From: JBBSUQ01 sp964389755
GTDB taxonomy: Bacteria > Bacteroidota > Bacteroidia > Flavobacteriales_D > Crocinitomicaceae
DNA: 64,000 nucleotides
NCBI GenBank assembly: GCA_964389755.1
Contig: CAYMEW010000021.1
Span: 1 to 64,000 of the forward strand
Direction: 5' to 3'
The stretch's first letter is position 1, and each line of letters opens with the position of its first letter. The notes beneath the pieces were generated by a model, which saw only the letters and a list, made by a program, of their open reading frames with translations, had not been told where the DNA came from and did no database searches. This document shows, one piece after another, positions 9,273 to 18,481 of the stretch. The position numbers and the translations under genes were made by a program.

Positions 9273-10160
9273 TCAGTTGACTTTTGAAAAAATAACGCGG
9301 AATTCGGTCCCTGTGTTTTCCGAAGAACGCAGCTCAATGCGCGCACCGTGCAGACGTACGAACTGCGCCACGATGTAAAGCCCGAGGCCTGTACCTTTCG
9401 AGGAACGCGTTTCTTCATTTTGCAGGCGAAAAAACTTCTGAAAGATTGCTTTTTGATGCTCTTTGGGAATCGGCGTTCCGGCATTGCGCACCCCGAAAGC
9501 CACGTGCTGCTCATCGCAGTGCGTAAAAAGCGTAATGCCATCTTTTTCCCCGTATTTAATGGCATTTTCGAGTAAGTTGGTGACCACGATCTCCATCATG
9601 AACGGATCGGCATGAATGAAACATCCGCCTCTGCATTCCAGTTTAATTGTATGTGGTTCGACGTATCGCCCGAAGCGGGCAGCTACCTGTTCCATGAGGT
9701 GATCGAGGTTTAGTTCTTCACGGTGTAACTGGAATTTGCGGTTTTCGATACGGGATGCATACAGGATGTTATCGATCATCATTTCGAGGCGCCGGTTTTC
9801 CTCGATGGCCTTTGCCAGCAACTCCCGGCGTTTTTCCTCGTCGAGTTGTCTCTTTTCAAGCGTTTGCAGGTACAGTTTATTGGTCGCCAGCGGTGTTTTA
9901 AGTTCATGCGTTACCGAAAGCAGGAAATTATTTTGCCTTTCTGAAAGTTCGAGTTCTTTCCGGATCGAGCGCCTGATCTGCCAGAGACCGAGCAGCAGAA
10001 TCAGAAAAAAAACGGAGCCTTCCCCGATGATCATGATAATCCGGCGTGCTCCTTCCTCCACTTCCGAGGTCAGTTCGATCAGGTGATAACCCCACCATCC
10101 GAATTGCAACACGACGTATGCGCCGAGCACATAAAAAAGTATCGCTGTTTGTCGTTTCAT
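9273..10160 (-). CDS. Membrane sensor histidine kinase (orphan)
   Basis: A 295-residue kinase with two transmembrane segments (~6-26 and ~42-62) separated by a very short (~15-residue) loop, so it has almost no periplasmic sensor. The phosphoacceptor His85 is in SVTHELKTPL. The N box is NLLENAIKYG and the G box is GTGLGLYIV. No response regulator lies beside it. It is the last gene of the dut-to-EnvC operon, starting 1 base after the stop of the EnvC-like gene, which hints at a link to cell-envelope status. This link is inferred from position only. Confidence 0.92.
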   Translation of the reverse strand: MKRQTAILFYVLGAYVVLQFGWWGYHLIELTSEVEEGARRIIMIIGEGSVFFLILLLGLWQIRRSIRKELELSERQNNFLLSVTHELKTPLATNKLYLQTLEKRQLDEEKRRELLAKAIEENRRLEMMIDNILYASRIENRKFQLHREELNLDHLMEQVAARFGRYVEPHTIKLECRGGCFIHADPFMMEIVVTNLLENAIKYGEKDGITLFTHCDEQHVAFGVRNAGTPIPKEHQKAIFQKFFRLQNEETRSSKGTGLGLYIVAQFVRLHGARIELRSSENTGTEFRVIFSKVN

Positions 10161-10161
10161 C

Positions 10162-11460
10162 TCAGTTAGCGATCCAGAGGGCCGGGTTGAGGCTTTGTAC
10201 GGCCGTACCGTTTACCTGGTGGATCTCGAAGTGTGCAGTGGAAATAGCCCCGGACACCGGCGACAGCAACGAACCGATCGCCTGCTTCGTCTTCACTTTC
10301 ATCCCGACCGTCACGTAGACATCCTGTAGGTTTCCATAAACCGTGCGGTAGTTGCCGTGTTTAATGATCACCACTTTTCCGGCACCCGGAATGTTGAGAA
10401 TACTCGTTACTTCCCCTTCGAAAACGGCTCGTACCTGGCTGTTTTTCGGAGCGCCAATGTCTACCCCGTTGTTGTTGGTGTACACATTTTGCAGGGTCGG
10501 GTGCGCATTTCTTCCGTAGCCTTCCGTGATCGTTCCCTTTTCCACAGGCCAGGGAAGTTTTCCCCGGTTCCCTTCGAAGTTGCGGCTTAAAGCAGCACTT
10601 TCTTTCGTTTCTGCGAAGGAGACTTCTTCTTTCACTTCGGGTGCTTTTGCCGTGTTCCCCGCTTTTGCGTTTTCGGCTTCGCGTTTTTTGCGTGCCTCTG
10701 CCTCGCGCCTCTTTCGTTCGGCTTCTGCCGCGGCAATTTCCTTTTGTATCGCAGCGGTGATCTGCTGTTTCAGGACCTCTTTTTTGCGCTCATCCGCCTG
10801 GAGCTGGGCACGTAATTGCGCTTCTTCCTGTTTGTATTGTTCGTAAAGTACCTGCTGCTTCTCGCGGTCCTTCTGAATCACTTCTTTTTCTCTTTTCTTT
10901 TCACCGAGCAAAGCCGTTTTATAATGCTTTTCCTTCTCGATCTCCGCAATTTCCTCCCGGATAAGTTCCTGGTGTTGTTTGATAATCAGAAATTGTTTTT
11001 TCTGGATCTCGGCGACCTTTTCGAGGTATTTTTTCCGCTTGAGCGCCTCGTAATAGGTTTCTGCGGAAAAGATATACATCATATTGCCATACTTGTTCCG
11101 GTGTTTGTAGGCGTAAATGACCAGTTCCTTATACTGCGCTTTCAGTTTTTCGAGTTTGAGGCGCAATTCCTCCACCTGCTTTTCCTTTTCGGAGATCTTC
11201 AGTTCGGCACCGCGAATCTGGTTGTCGTAATTGCGAAGTAATTCTTCCCGGTAACGGATCTGGTTTTCGATCACGCGCAGGTCATTGAGCGAAGATTGCG
11301 TTTGTTCCTCCGACTTTCCGAGCAAAGAACGGGTGTCCGAAATTTTCTTTTCGAGTTTTTCCTGCTCTTTTTTCAGTTTTTCACTGGTCGACTGGGCATA
11401 GAGAAATGGACCTGCAAGCAGGAACAGGACAAGACAAATGTATTTATTCGCACGGTTCAT
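10162..11460 (-). CDS. EnvC-like coiled-coil protein with degenerate M23/LytM domain
   Basis: An exported protein: signal peptide MNRANKYICLVLFLLAGPFLYA, then long Glu/Lys-rich coiled coils (~25-290) and a C-terminal LytM-type domain (~325-432). The domain keeps the fold signature (GRNAHP, GVDIGAP, VIIKHGNY, HFEIH) but lacks catalytic residues: HxGxD is NNGVD, the YxHL His is Asn (YGNL), and the first His of HxH is Thr. This matches EnvC, which activates periplasmic N-acetylmuramoyl-L-alanine amidases for daughter-cell separation rather than cutting peptidoglycan itself. I chose the ATG at 11460 because it begins the signal peptide. It overlaps the DUF4292 gene by 17 bases. Confidence 0.88.
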   Translation of the reverse strand: MNRANKYICLVLFLLAGPFLYAQSTSEKLKKEQEKLEKKISDTRSLLGKSEEQTQSSLNDLRVIENQIRYREELLRNYDNQIRGAELKISEKEKQVEELRLKLEKLKAQYKELVIYAYKHRNKYGNMMYIFSAETYYEALKRKKYLEKVAEIQKKQFLIIKQHQELIREEIAEIEKEKHYKTALLGEKKREKEVIQKDREKQQVLYEQYKQEEAQLRAQLQADERKKEVLKQQITAAIQKEIAAAEAERKRREAEARKKREAENAKAGNTAKAPEVKEEVSFAETKESAALSRNFEGNRGKLPWPVEKGTITEGYGRNAHPTLQNVYTNNNGVDIGAPKNSQVRAVFEGEVTSILNIPGAGKVVIIKHGNYRTVYGNLQDVYVTVGMKVKTKQAIGSLLSPVSGAISTAHFEIHQVNGTAVQSLNPALWIAN

Positions 11461-12253
11461 ATCCTTCCGGTATGACCAAAAATAAGGTTTGGGGTTCATT
11501 GATCTCCGTACGCTCATAAGATAATTCTAACAATATATTGTTATTTGGAGACGAAATCGTTACGTAGACCAGCTTCGGGACGAGGTAAGCATCCACCATT
11601 TCATGTTCGCGATAGTCAATTTTTACGGAAGTTGTATCCGACGGACTTTCAATTTCCATGGACCGCAGCCCTTTCAGGTCGTTTCGAAGGAAATACTTGA
11701 TCACGATGTCCTCTTTATCCTTTCGGTCGATCCTGCGGATCTCGCGTTTGCGATGCGAGGAAATGATGTAATTAAAATTATCGTGGATCTGGAAATATTT
11801 CTGTTCGATGTCATAATCGAGCGGAAGGCCCAGAAAGAGTTCTTCCAGGTTGCGATAATCGAAGTCCACCCCGAAATTGTCCTTGATGTATTCCAGGTCA
11901 CGCACGATGTAGCAGCGATCTTTTTTATTCACAATGGTCAGCGTGTCCGTAGTAACCGTTGAATTCACCACAGGAATCGCGAGGTAGGTGATCAGGAAGT
12001 TCATAGCGCTGTCTTTTACCATGCGTAAAGACGTCTTGAAATTGATCGATTTGGTCGTGTCCCGAAAGCGTGTACCGATCTTCGAATAGAAAAAATCCGG
12101 TTTTCGCATAGCCATCGAATCCAGTGCATCCACCAGTTCCTGGGTTTTTCGCTTTTCTACTTTTTCGGTCGAATCCGGGTATAATTTTTTAGAACAGGAA
12201 TACGTGATCCCGAGCAATAATAAACAGATCAGCACTTTAATATTCCGGTTCAT
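11444..12253 (-). CDS. DUF4292 lipoprotein
   Basis: A 269-residue lipoprotein. The ATG at 12253 gives the signal MNRNIKVLICLLLLGITYSC with a lipobox cysteine at position 20. The body matches the DUF4292 family as I know it from Bacteroidota, found between a TPR protein and an EnvC-like factor (LRMVKDSAMNF, VDFDYRNLEELFLG, short alternating beta-strand segments). It resembles the LolA/LolB-like lipoprotein-handling fold in strand pattern, but this is inference. It overlaps the upstream TPR gene by 17 bases, so translation is probably coupled. Confidence 0.8.
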   Translation of the reverse strand: MNRNIKVLICLLLLGITYSCSKKLYPDSTEKVEKRKTQELVDALDSMAMRKPDFFYSKIGTRFRDTTKSINFKTSLRMVKDSAMNFLITYLAIPVVNSTVTTDTLTIVNKKDRCYIVRDLEYIKDNFGVDFDYRNLEELFLGLPLDYDIEQKYFQIHDNFNYIISSHRKREIRRIDRKDKEDIVIKYFLRNDLKGLRSMEIESPSDTTSVKIDYREHEMVDAYLVPKLVYVTISSPNNNILLELSYERTEINEPQTLFLVIPEGYEPCE

Positions 12254-13985
12254 AGAATTGTTGTTTTTCAATTTTGAGGTCTAATTTTTTATTGGTGGAA
12301 CCCTGTTCTTTGGCCATTTTCCAAAATTTGAGTGCTTCTGCCGTGCGCCCGGTTTTAATGGCTGCATCGCCGAGGTGCTCGGTAATCGTTGCATCGCCGG
12401 ATTCTTTTGCATAGGCTTTTTCAAACTGCTCGTAGGCTGCCTGGTAGTCTTTTTTCCGAAAAAGAACATAACCGTATGTGTCGAGGATGTATGCCTCTTC
12501 TTCCGTATTTCCGAGTACGGAACGGATGAGTTCTTCGGCGCGGTCGAGTTCTTCACCGGCCAACGCCAGTTGATACGCGTAATTGTTGGTCAGCAGGTAA
12601 TTGTTCGGAGTTAATTTCAGCGCCGTTTCAAACGTTTCTTTTCCTTTTGGATAATCTTTCAGTCCGAACCACGCCTCTGCCTCCTGTCCGAGTATTTCCG
12701 CTTTCAGGAAAGGATCATTCACCACAAATTCTTTCCCGGCAGCGGTAGTCGCAAGTGCTTCATCGAACTCACGCAACTGGTTTGCCGCCAAAGCGTGAAA
12801 CAGGTAAACCTGAGCCATGGTCGGAAAATAAGTGAGGCATTCCTGCGAAGTTTCATACAGCCCTTTGAAATTCTTCGACTGGTATTCCAACATGAGCACC
12901 TGGTTCCATACCGCAAATTCGGACTTTTCAAATTCGAGTGCCTTGCGGTAAGCACGCAATGCTTCAGCCTCGTTTGCTTTCTGCACCATGAAGTCACCAT
13001 ACACCGACCACGCTACCGCACTTTCGGGATGACGATCGGTTAGTTCCCTGGCCAGTTCTTCTTCGGCCACGCTGACCGTATCATCAGCATCCAGGAAACG
13101 GAGCGCGATCTGGATTTTGGTATCCAGTTCTACTTCATCGCTGGCAAAAGCGACCTGGAAATGTTTTAAGGCTGCTTCCGGATTTTGTTGCTCCATTTCG
13201 TACTGACCGAGTATCAGGTGTGCACGGCCGTTTTGAGGGTCCGCTTTTACAAGTTCCGCCAACAACGCGATGGCTTTGTCCTCTTCCCCGTTTCTGAAAT
13301 AATGATCGATCAGTGTTCCGAGCAAAACTTCGTCATCCGGAAATTTTTCAAGTCCCTTTTTGACCTCTGCGATCGCTTTTGAAGGCAGTTTGATCGACAT
13401 GTACATCTGGTACTTCTGAACCGTGAGTTCCGGATACATGCCAACCTGCTCTTCGAGTTTGTCCAGTGCAGCTATCGATTCAGCCGTTTTGCCGGAGCGC
13501 AGTAAGGTTTCCGCGTAAGCGTACAACCACTGGACATTATCCGGTTCCAGTTTTACAAGTTTTTGAAAATTGGCCGAAGACTTTTCGAATTCGCCCTGTT
13601 CAAACTGGATATTGGCCAGCTCTTCGAGGTAATAGCGGTTTTTCGGATCCAGTTCGGCGGCGCGGGCAAACAGCGTGGCAGCCTGTGGAATGTTATTTTG
13701 GGCGCGGTAAATTTCAGCCATTGCGAAGTAAACCGCATCATCATCCTGGCGCGCATCGGTGCAATACGTGAATGCTTTAAGCGCTTCGTCATACTGCTTC
13801 CGTGTTTTCAGGCGTACACCTTCGTGGAATTTTTCGATGTATGCAAAATCTTTTTTGGAAAGACCATTCCGCTGGTCCTTACTTTTTGCCGGTTCTGCGG
13901 TATTATCCGCAACTTTTTTAGTCCCGCAGGAAATAACCAAGCAGGTAAGCGGTGCTACCAGAAGAAGAATTCTAAAAAAGTGCAT
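12237..13985 (-). CDS. Tetratricopeptide-repeat lipoprotein
   Basis: A 582-residue protein. The lipoprotein signal MHFFRILLLVAPLTCLVISC has its lipid-carrying Cys at position 20. The rest is tandem TPRs of ~34 residues (for example AMAEIYRAQNNIPQAATLFARAA and LDTYGYVLFRKKDYQAAYEQFEKA), which form a protein-binding superhelix. It is probably anchored to the periplasmic side of a membrane. It sits in the order dut - nucleotidyltransferase - TPR - DUF4292 - EnvC that recurs in Flavobacteriia, suggesting an envelope-assembly role. No catalytic domain is visible. Confidence 0.85.
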   Translation of the reverse strand: MHFFRILLLVAPLTCLVISCGTKKVADNTAEPAKSKDQRNGLSKKDFAYIEKFHEGVRLKTRKQYDEALKAFTYCTDARQDDDAVYFAMAEIYRAQNNIPQAATLFARAAELDPKNRYYLEELANIQFEQGEFEKSSANFQKLVKLEPDNVQWLYAYAETLLRSGKTAESIAALDKLEEQVGMYPELTVQKYQMYMSIKLPSKAIAEVKKGLEKFPDDEVLLGTLIDHYFRNGEEDKAIALLAELVKADPQNGRAHLILGQYEMEQQNPEAALKHFQVAFASDEVELDTKIQIALRFLDADDTVSVAEEELARELTDRHPESAVAWSVYGDFMVQKANEAEALRAYRKALEFEKSEFAVWNQVLMLEYQSKNFKGLYETSQECLTYFPTMAQVYLFHALAANQLREFDEALATTAAGKEFVVNDPFLKAEILGQEAEAWFGLKDYPKGKETFETALKLTPNNYLLTNNYAYQLALAGEELDRAEELIRSVLGNTEEEAYILDTYGYVLFRKKDYQAAYEQFEKAYAKESGDATITEHLGDAAIKTGRTAEALKFWKMAKEQGSTNKKLDLKIEKQQFYEPEY

Positions 13986-13987
13986 TC

Positions 13988-14995
13988 TTAATCAATTATG
14001 GAGTAATCGCTCAGGCTCAGATCACGTGCCAGCCCGGTATAGCGTGCATTACTGCCGATCATGGAGTTTTTGATATTTGCATCCACGATCATGGCATTAT
14101 GCTGCAAAATACTATTCCGGATAATCGAATTCCTGATCACCACATCATTCCCCAATGAAACATGCGGACCGATGATTGAGTTCTCCAGTTTAACGTTTTT
14201 TCCAATATAACAGGGCGGGATTACCACAGAATTAACAAGTTGCGCCGATTCGTGGACCATTTTCAGGTTTTTCTCCAAGTCGTATTCGAGCACCCGCTGA
14301 TTGGTATGCACGGTCACTTCTTTGTTTCCACAGTCGAGCCATTCGGACACCTCGCCAGGCAGGAAGCGTTTTCCGGCGTTGGTCAGTCTTCGAAGCGCAT
14401 CCGGCAACTGGTATTCTCCGCCTTTGATGATCCCGTTATCGATCAGGTACTGCAATTCTTTGCGCAGTGCGGCTCCGTCTTTAAAATAATAAATCCCGAT
14501 CATGGCCAGGTCCGAAACAAAGTCTTTCGGTTTCTCGACAAAGTCCACGATCTCTCCCTTTTCGTTCATTTTTACGACACCAAACGCACTGGGGTCTTCG
14601 ATCTGCTTTACCCACAGGATCCCGTCCGCCTGCTGATCGATCTTAAAGTCGGCACGGAAAAGCGTATCCGCGAATGCAACAGTCACCGGACCATCCAGCA
14701 TTTCACCGGCACACAGCACGGCATGCGCCGTTCCGAGCGGTTTATCCTGGTAATAGATCTTTCCTTTGGCACCGAGTTTTTTAGCGACATCGATCAGTTC
14801 TTTTTCGATCTCCGAACCGAAATCACCCGTTACGAAACCAATTTCTTCAATCTCTTCGGAGCAGACGGCCGCGATGTCCTCCACGAGTCGGTGAACGATC
14901 GGTTTCCCCCCCACGGGTACGAGTGGTTTGGGTACGGTCAGTGTATGCGGACGAAGCCTGCTGCCGCGGCCTGCCATGGGAATAATGATTTTCAT
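13988..14995 (-). CDS. Sugar nucleotidyltransferase with left-handed beta-helix tail
   Basis: A 335-residue NDP-sugar pyrophosphorylase. The N-terminal GT-A-like domain starts MKIIIPMAGRGSRLRPHT and has the nucleotide loop GxGxRLRP, PKPLVPV and the acceptor region VEKPKDF. The last ~80 residues contain hexapeptide repeats (VIPPCYIGKNVKLENS, IGPHVSLGNDVVI) of a left-handed beta helix. It couples a sugar 1-phosphate to a nucleotide (glucose-1-phosphate thymidylyl-/uridylyltransferase type). The sugar cannot be read from sequence. It starts 11 bases after dut and ends 2 bases before the TPR gene. Confidence 0.88.
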   Translation of the reverse strand: MKIIIPMAGRGSRLRPHTLTVPKPLVPVGGKPIVHRLVEDIAAVCSEEIEEIGFVTGDFGSEIEKELIDVAKKLGAKGKIYYQDKPLGTAHAVLCAGEMLDGPVTVAFADTLFRADFKIDQQADGILWVKQIEDPSAFGVVKMNEKGEIVDFVEKPKDFVSDLAMIGIYYFKDGAALRKELQYLIDNGIIKGGEYQLPDALRRLTNAGKRFLPGEVSEWLDCGNKEVTVHTNQRVLEYDLEKNLKMVHESAQLVNSVVIPPCYIGKNVKLENSIIGPHVSLGNDVVIRNSIIRNSILQHNAMIVDANIKNSMIGSNARYTGLARDLSLSDYSIID

Positions 14996-15006
14996 GTTCT
15001 TTTCAA

Positions 15007-15441
15007 TTAGTTTGTTCCTGTACTTCCGAAGCCGCCGGTTCCGCGATCAGTTTCCGACAGGTTTTCAACCTGCACTAGATCCGGCTGACTTACCGCGGCA
15101 AATACGAGTTGTGCGATGCGATCGCCGTTTTCCACCGTAAAAATTTCTTCCGAGAGATTAATCAGGATCACGCCAACCTCTCCGCGATAATCCGCATCGA
15201 TCGTTCCCGGCGCGTTCAATACCGTAATGCCTTTCTTCAATGCCAATCCACTTCTTGGACGCACCTGTGCTTCGAATCCTGCGGGAATTTCGAGGTACAG
15301 ACCGGTCGGTATCAATTTCCGTTCCAGAGGTCGGAGCGTTACCGTTTCCGGGATGAATGCCCTGAGGTCCACCCCTGCTGCCTGATCTGTTTCGAACTTC
15401 GGAAGGGAGTGTCCCGATTTATTGAGCACGTGTACTGTCAT
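15007..15441 (-). CDS. dut: dUTP diphosphatase
   Basis: Hydrolyses dUTP to dUMP, keeping uracil out of DNA and supplying dTMP synthesis. A trimeric cytoplasmic enzyme of ~145 residues. All five motifs are visible: GVDLRAF, RPRSGLA, NAPGTIDADYRGEVGV (with the catalytic Asp), GDRIAQLVF, and the Gly-rich P-loop-like tail RGTGGFGSTG. I use the ATG at 15441 (MTVHVLNKSG). An ATG five codons earlier (15456) is possible. It is the first gene of the leftward operon ending at the histidine kinase. Confidence 0.96.
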   Translation of the reverse strand: MTVHVLNKSGHSLPKFETDQAAGVDLRAFIPETVTLRPLERKLIPTGLYLEIPAGFEAQVRPRSGLALKKGITVLNAPGTIDADYRGEVGVILINLSEEIFTVENGDRIAQLVFAAVSQPDLVQVENLSETDRGTGGFGSTGTN

Positions 15442-15617
15442 TCTGCTGCGTTTCAATCAAAAAATAAACGGACAAATGTAATAAAAGCGCCGCGCTAAAA
15501 AAAGCGAATGCCGGTAAATCAGCCGGGGTGAAGGTCCGAAAACAGCGTGCTGATGTTCCAATCCGTTTAAAATTCTACAATTGCAGCGGAAAGCGGCCTC
15601 AATTTTTCGCGATTTAC

Positions 15618-15625
15618 TAACTTTG
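15618..15625 (+). promoter_or_regulatory. -7 box (TAACTTTG) of lysS
   Basis: An exact TAnnTTTG match 20 bases before the ATG of lysS, in the ~200-base region between the divergent dut and lysS genes. No TTG is seen at the -33 position. Confidence 0.55.
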
Positions 15626-15645
15626 CAGCCTAAAAATTTGTCAGC

Positions 15646-17361
15646 ATGAACTTTACGGAACTTTCCGACCAGGAACTGCAACGCAGGGACACTCTTCAGA
15701 AACTCAGAGATTTGGGCATCGAACCTTATCCGGCGGCACTTTATCCCGCCACGGATTATTCGACCGATCTGAAATCAGACTTTGAAGAGGGAAAAGAAGT
15801 ATGTCTCGCGGGACGTATGATGAGCCAGCGGGTTATGGGAAAAGCCTCTTTTGCCGAATTGCAGGATTCAAAAGGAAAGATCCAGGTTTACTTCAACCGC
15901 GACGAGATCTGTCCGGACGAGGACAAATCACTTTACAATGACGTTTTTAAGAAGCTACTTGACCTCGGCGATTTCATCGGGGTACGTGGTACACTTTTTA
16001 AAACCCAGGTCGGGGAAATCTCCGTAAACGTCAAGGAATTCACTCTTTTAAGCAAGGCAGTGAAACCACTTCCCCTGCCTAAAACCGATGCCGACGGAAA
16101 GGTACACGACGCTTTTACAGACCCTGAAATGCGTTACCGCCAGCGTTACGTGGACCTGATCGTTAATTCACAGGTTAAAAGCACCTTTGAAAAGCGTTCG
16201 AAAACGATCAATTCCATGCGCTCGTTCTTCAATGAACAGGGATATATGGAAGTCGAAACCCCGATCTTACAACCCATTCCGGGTGGTGCCACGGCACGCC
16301 CGTTTATTACGCATCACAATGCACTGGATGTTCCGCTTTACCTGCGCATCGCGAACGAATTATACCTCAAACGGCTCATCGTGGGCGGATTCGAGGGCGT
16401 GTACGAATTTGCCAAAGACTTTCGGAATGAAGGAATGGACCGCACGCATAATCCCGAGTTTACGGTCATGGAGATTTACGTGGCCTACAAGGATTACAAC
16501 TGGATGATGACCTTCACCGAGCAGTTACTGGAGCGTGTTGCCATGGACGTGTGCGGAACAACCGAAATCCAGGTGGGTGAGCGTAAAATCTCTCTGAAAG
16601 CACCGTTCAAGCGTGTGACCATGCGCCAGGCAATCCTCGAATTCACTGGTTTTGATATCTCCGGGAAAAATGAGGATGAATTACGCGCAGCATGTGCAGA
16701 AATGGGAATTGAAACAACGCCGGCGATGGGGAAAGGCAAACTGATCGATGAAATCTTCGGTGAAAAATGCGAGGGAAATTACATCCAGCCAACTTTCATT
16801 ACCGATTACCCGATTGAAATGTCACCGCTGTGTAAACGTCACCGTGAAAATCCGGAACTGACCGAACGATTCGAACTAATGATCAACGGGAAGGAAATCG
16901 CGAATGCCTATTCGGAGCTCAATGACCCGATCGATCAACGCGAGCGCTTCGAGGAACAATTACGTCTTTCCGAAAAAGGTGACGACGAGGCGATGTTCAT
17001 CGACCAGGATTTTTTGCGGGCACTGGAATACGGAATGCCGCCAACATCGGGTATGGGCATCGGTATTGACCGGCTCGTGATGCTGCTGACCAACAATTCG
17101 TCCATCCAGGAAGTGTTGTTCTTTCCGCAGATGCGTCCTGAAAAATTCCAGTCCGGACCGGATCTTTCAAGTTTCCGTGAAATCGGCGTGCCTGAAGAAT
17201 GGATCCCACACGTGGCGCGTGCCGGTTTTAATACAACGGACGAATTAAAAAGTCAAAAGCCCACTGCGATCCACCAAAAACTGAACGGCTACCGTAAGAA
17301 AAACAAGCTTGACATTCCGGCCCTGCAATTGCCGGAGGTGGAAGCGTGGCTAAAGCATTGA
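15646..17361 (+). CDS. lysS: Lysyl-tRNA synthetase (class II)
   Basis: Charges tRNA-Lys in the cytoplasm. The N-terminal OB-fold anticodon-binding domain (~50-150) is followed by the class II catalytic core: motif 1 around YMEVETPILQPIPGG, motif 2 DFRNEGMDRTHNPEF, motif 3 GMGIGIDRLVML. At 571 residues it is longer than the ~500 of E. coli LysS. The extra ~65 C-terminal residues (after PDLSSFREIG) form a small helical domain (ARAGFNTTDELKS, IHQKLNGYRKK) that resembles a helix-hairpin-helix and is shared, as I recall, by Bacteroidota LysRS. Monocistronic. Confidence 0.97.
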   Translation: MNFTELSDQELQRRDTLQKLRDLGIEPYPAALYPATDYSTDLKSDFEEGKEVCLAGRMMSQRVMGKASFAELQDSKGKIQVYFNRDEICPDEDKSLYNDVFKKLLDLGDFIGVRGTLFKTQVGEISVNVKEFTLLSKAVKPLPLPKTDADGKVHDAFTDPEMRYRQRYVDLIVNSQVKSTFEKRSKTINSMRSFFNEQGYMEVETPILQPIPGGATARPFITHHNALDVPLYLRIANELYLKRLIVGGFEGVYEFAKDFRNEGMDRTHNPEFTVMEIYVAYKDYNWMMTFTEQLLERVAMDVCGTTEIQVGERKISLKAPFKRVTMRQAILEFTGFDISGKNEDELRAACAEMGIETTPAMGKGKLIDEIFGEKCEGNYIQPTFITDYPIEMSPLCKRHRENPELTERFELMINGKEIANAYSELNDPIDQRERFEEQLRLSEKGDDEAMFIDQDFLRALEYGMPPTSGMGIGIDRLVMLLTNNSSIQEVLFFPQMRPEKFQSGPDLSSFREIGVPEEWIPHVARAGFNTTDELKSQKPTAIHQKLNGYRKKNKLDIPALQLPEVEAWLKH

Positions 17362-17371
17362 TGACGTTTCG

Positions 17372-17391
17372 ATAGCACTGAAAGGTGCTAT
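17372..17391 (+). terminator. Weak hairpin after lysS
   Basis: ATAGCAC - TGAAAG - GTGCTAT forms a perfect 7-bp stem starting 11 bases after the lysS stop. No T-run follows, so it may be a weak terminator or an RNA-end stabiliser. Confidence 0.3.
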
Positions 17392-17577
17392 AATTCGGGC
17401 ATATACATTTTCCGTCCATTTGTTTGGAATGCGAATACATGTGCAGAAACAGCTCTCGCGTTTACTATTTGGAAGGGAAATGCGCAAACAAGCGCTGTTT
17501 TAACGGATGTTGTTTAACATTTCGCAGGCTTTGTTTTATAAACAATGGTCGGGAATTTTAGACCGCAGTATTTAGAT

Positions 17578-17609
17578 ATAAAAAAGCCGGGACAAATTCA
17601 TATCCCGGC
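17578..17609 (-). terminator. Rho-independent terminator of the M48 peptidase gene
   Basis: On the minus strand GCCGGGA - 10-base loop - TCCCGGC is followed directly by TTTTTTAT. It lies 22 bases after the stop of the M48 gene. Confidence 0.8.
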
Positions 17610-17630
17610 ATCCTGTGAATTGTAGAGGTA

Positions 17631-18446
17631 TTATTTTGGAAGCATGGAAACCATGCGTTGGTATTCCGTTTGATAACTTTGGTTGCCCGTACAGTTCAGT
17701 CGGTCCTTTTCTTCGTTGAAATGCTCTATGCGATTGGCCGGACTCGGGTGCGTACTTAAGAATTCCGGCGGGTTCGATCCTCCCTGGGCGCTGATCTTCT
17801 CAAAGAATTTCGCTCCTGCCGCAGCATTGTAGGAAGTGGGGCATAAATACAATACCGAGCGCGCATCTGCCTCCGACTCATGGTCGCGGGAATATTTCAG
17901 CCCGATGAGCGCTTCTGTGACCTGTTTGAGGTATTGACGATCACCGGCAATTAATTCTAGCAACAACTCTGTTCCAAACATTTGTGTCATCTGACGCGTC
18001 GAGTGACGCATATCGGCATGTCCCATTTCATGACCAAGCACTCCGGCCAGTTGTTCTTCCGAATCCAAAAACTTGAGAATACCGGTGTAGATGTAAATGT
18101 ATCCGCCCGGTGTACAAAAGGCGTTGAGTACACTGTCGTCATGGATCACGCGAACGCGCCAGAGAAATTCATCCTTGAAATCAACATTCCCTGAATTCAG
18201 GATGTTATTGCGAACCTTGTAGAGGTAATCGTACACCCCTTTATACTTCACCGAATCCAGTTGGGGATATTCACGCGTGTTGCTGTCGATCTCATGTGCG
18301 ACCTGAGCGCCAAGTGCCTTATCATCCTGAACGGTAAACAGGTTGAAGCCTTTTCCCTTGTTCTTTTCATTGAAAACACCGCAGGCCGAAACGAGAATGG
18401 CCATTCCGAACGCGAGTGAAATCCCGAGTCTGTTAAAATATTTCAT
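17631..18446 (-). CDS. M48-family metallopeptidase lipoprotein
   Basis: A 271-residue zinc peptidase of the Ste24p/HtpX/BepA superfamily, secreted type. The lipoprotein signal ends LVSAC with Cys22, so it is probably anchored in the periplasm or outer membrane. The zinc site His139-Glu140-x-x-His143 (GHEMGHADMRHSTRQM) is intact, and the downstream DHESEADARSV supplies the third ligand Glu. Family members such as BepA/LoiP degrade or help assemble outer-membrane proteins. That role here is inference. It has its own promoter and terminator. Confidence 0.9.
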   Translation of the reverse strand: MKYFNRLGISLAFGMAILVSACGVFNEKNKGKGFNLFTVQDDKALGAQVAHEIDSNTREYPQLDSVKYKGVYDYLYKVRNNILNSGNVDFKDEFLWRVRVIHDDSVLNAFCTPGGYIYIYTGILKFLDSEEQLAGVLGHEMGHADMRHSTRQMTQMFGTELLLELIAGDRQYLKQVTEALIGLKYSRDHESEADARSVLYLCPTSYNAAAGAKFFEKISAQGGSNPPEFLSTHPSPANRIEHFNEEKDRLNCTGNQSYQTEYQRMVSMLPK

Positions 18447-18467
18447 GTCTATTGGTTTGAACTACCT

Positions 18468-18475
18468 CAAAAATA
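18468..18475 (-). promoter_or_regulatory. -7 box (TATTTTTG) of the M48 peptidase gene
   Basis: An exact TAnnTTTG on the minus strand, 21 bases before the ATG at 18446, in the short gap after the PAP2-like gene. Confidence 0.5.
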
Positions 18476-18481
18476 GGGATA

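Noticed and set aside
14240..15010. A 256-codon open frame on the plus strand over the nucleotidyltransferase gene
   Set aside because: Antisense to a well-recognised gene and without coding features of its own.
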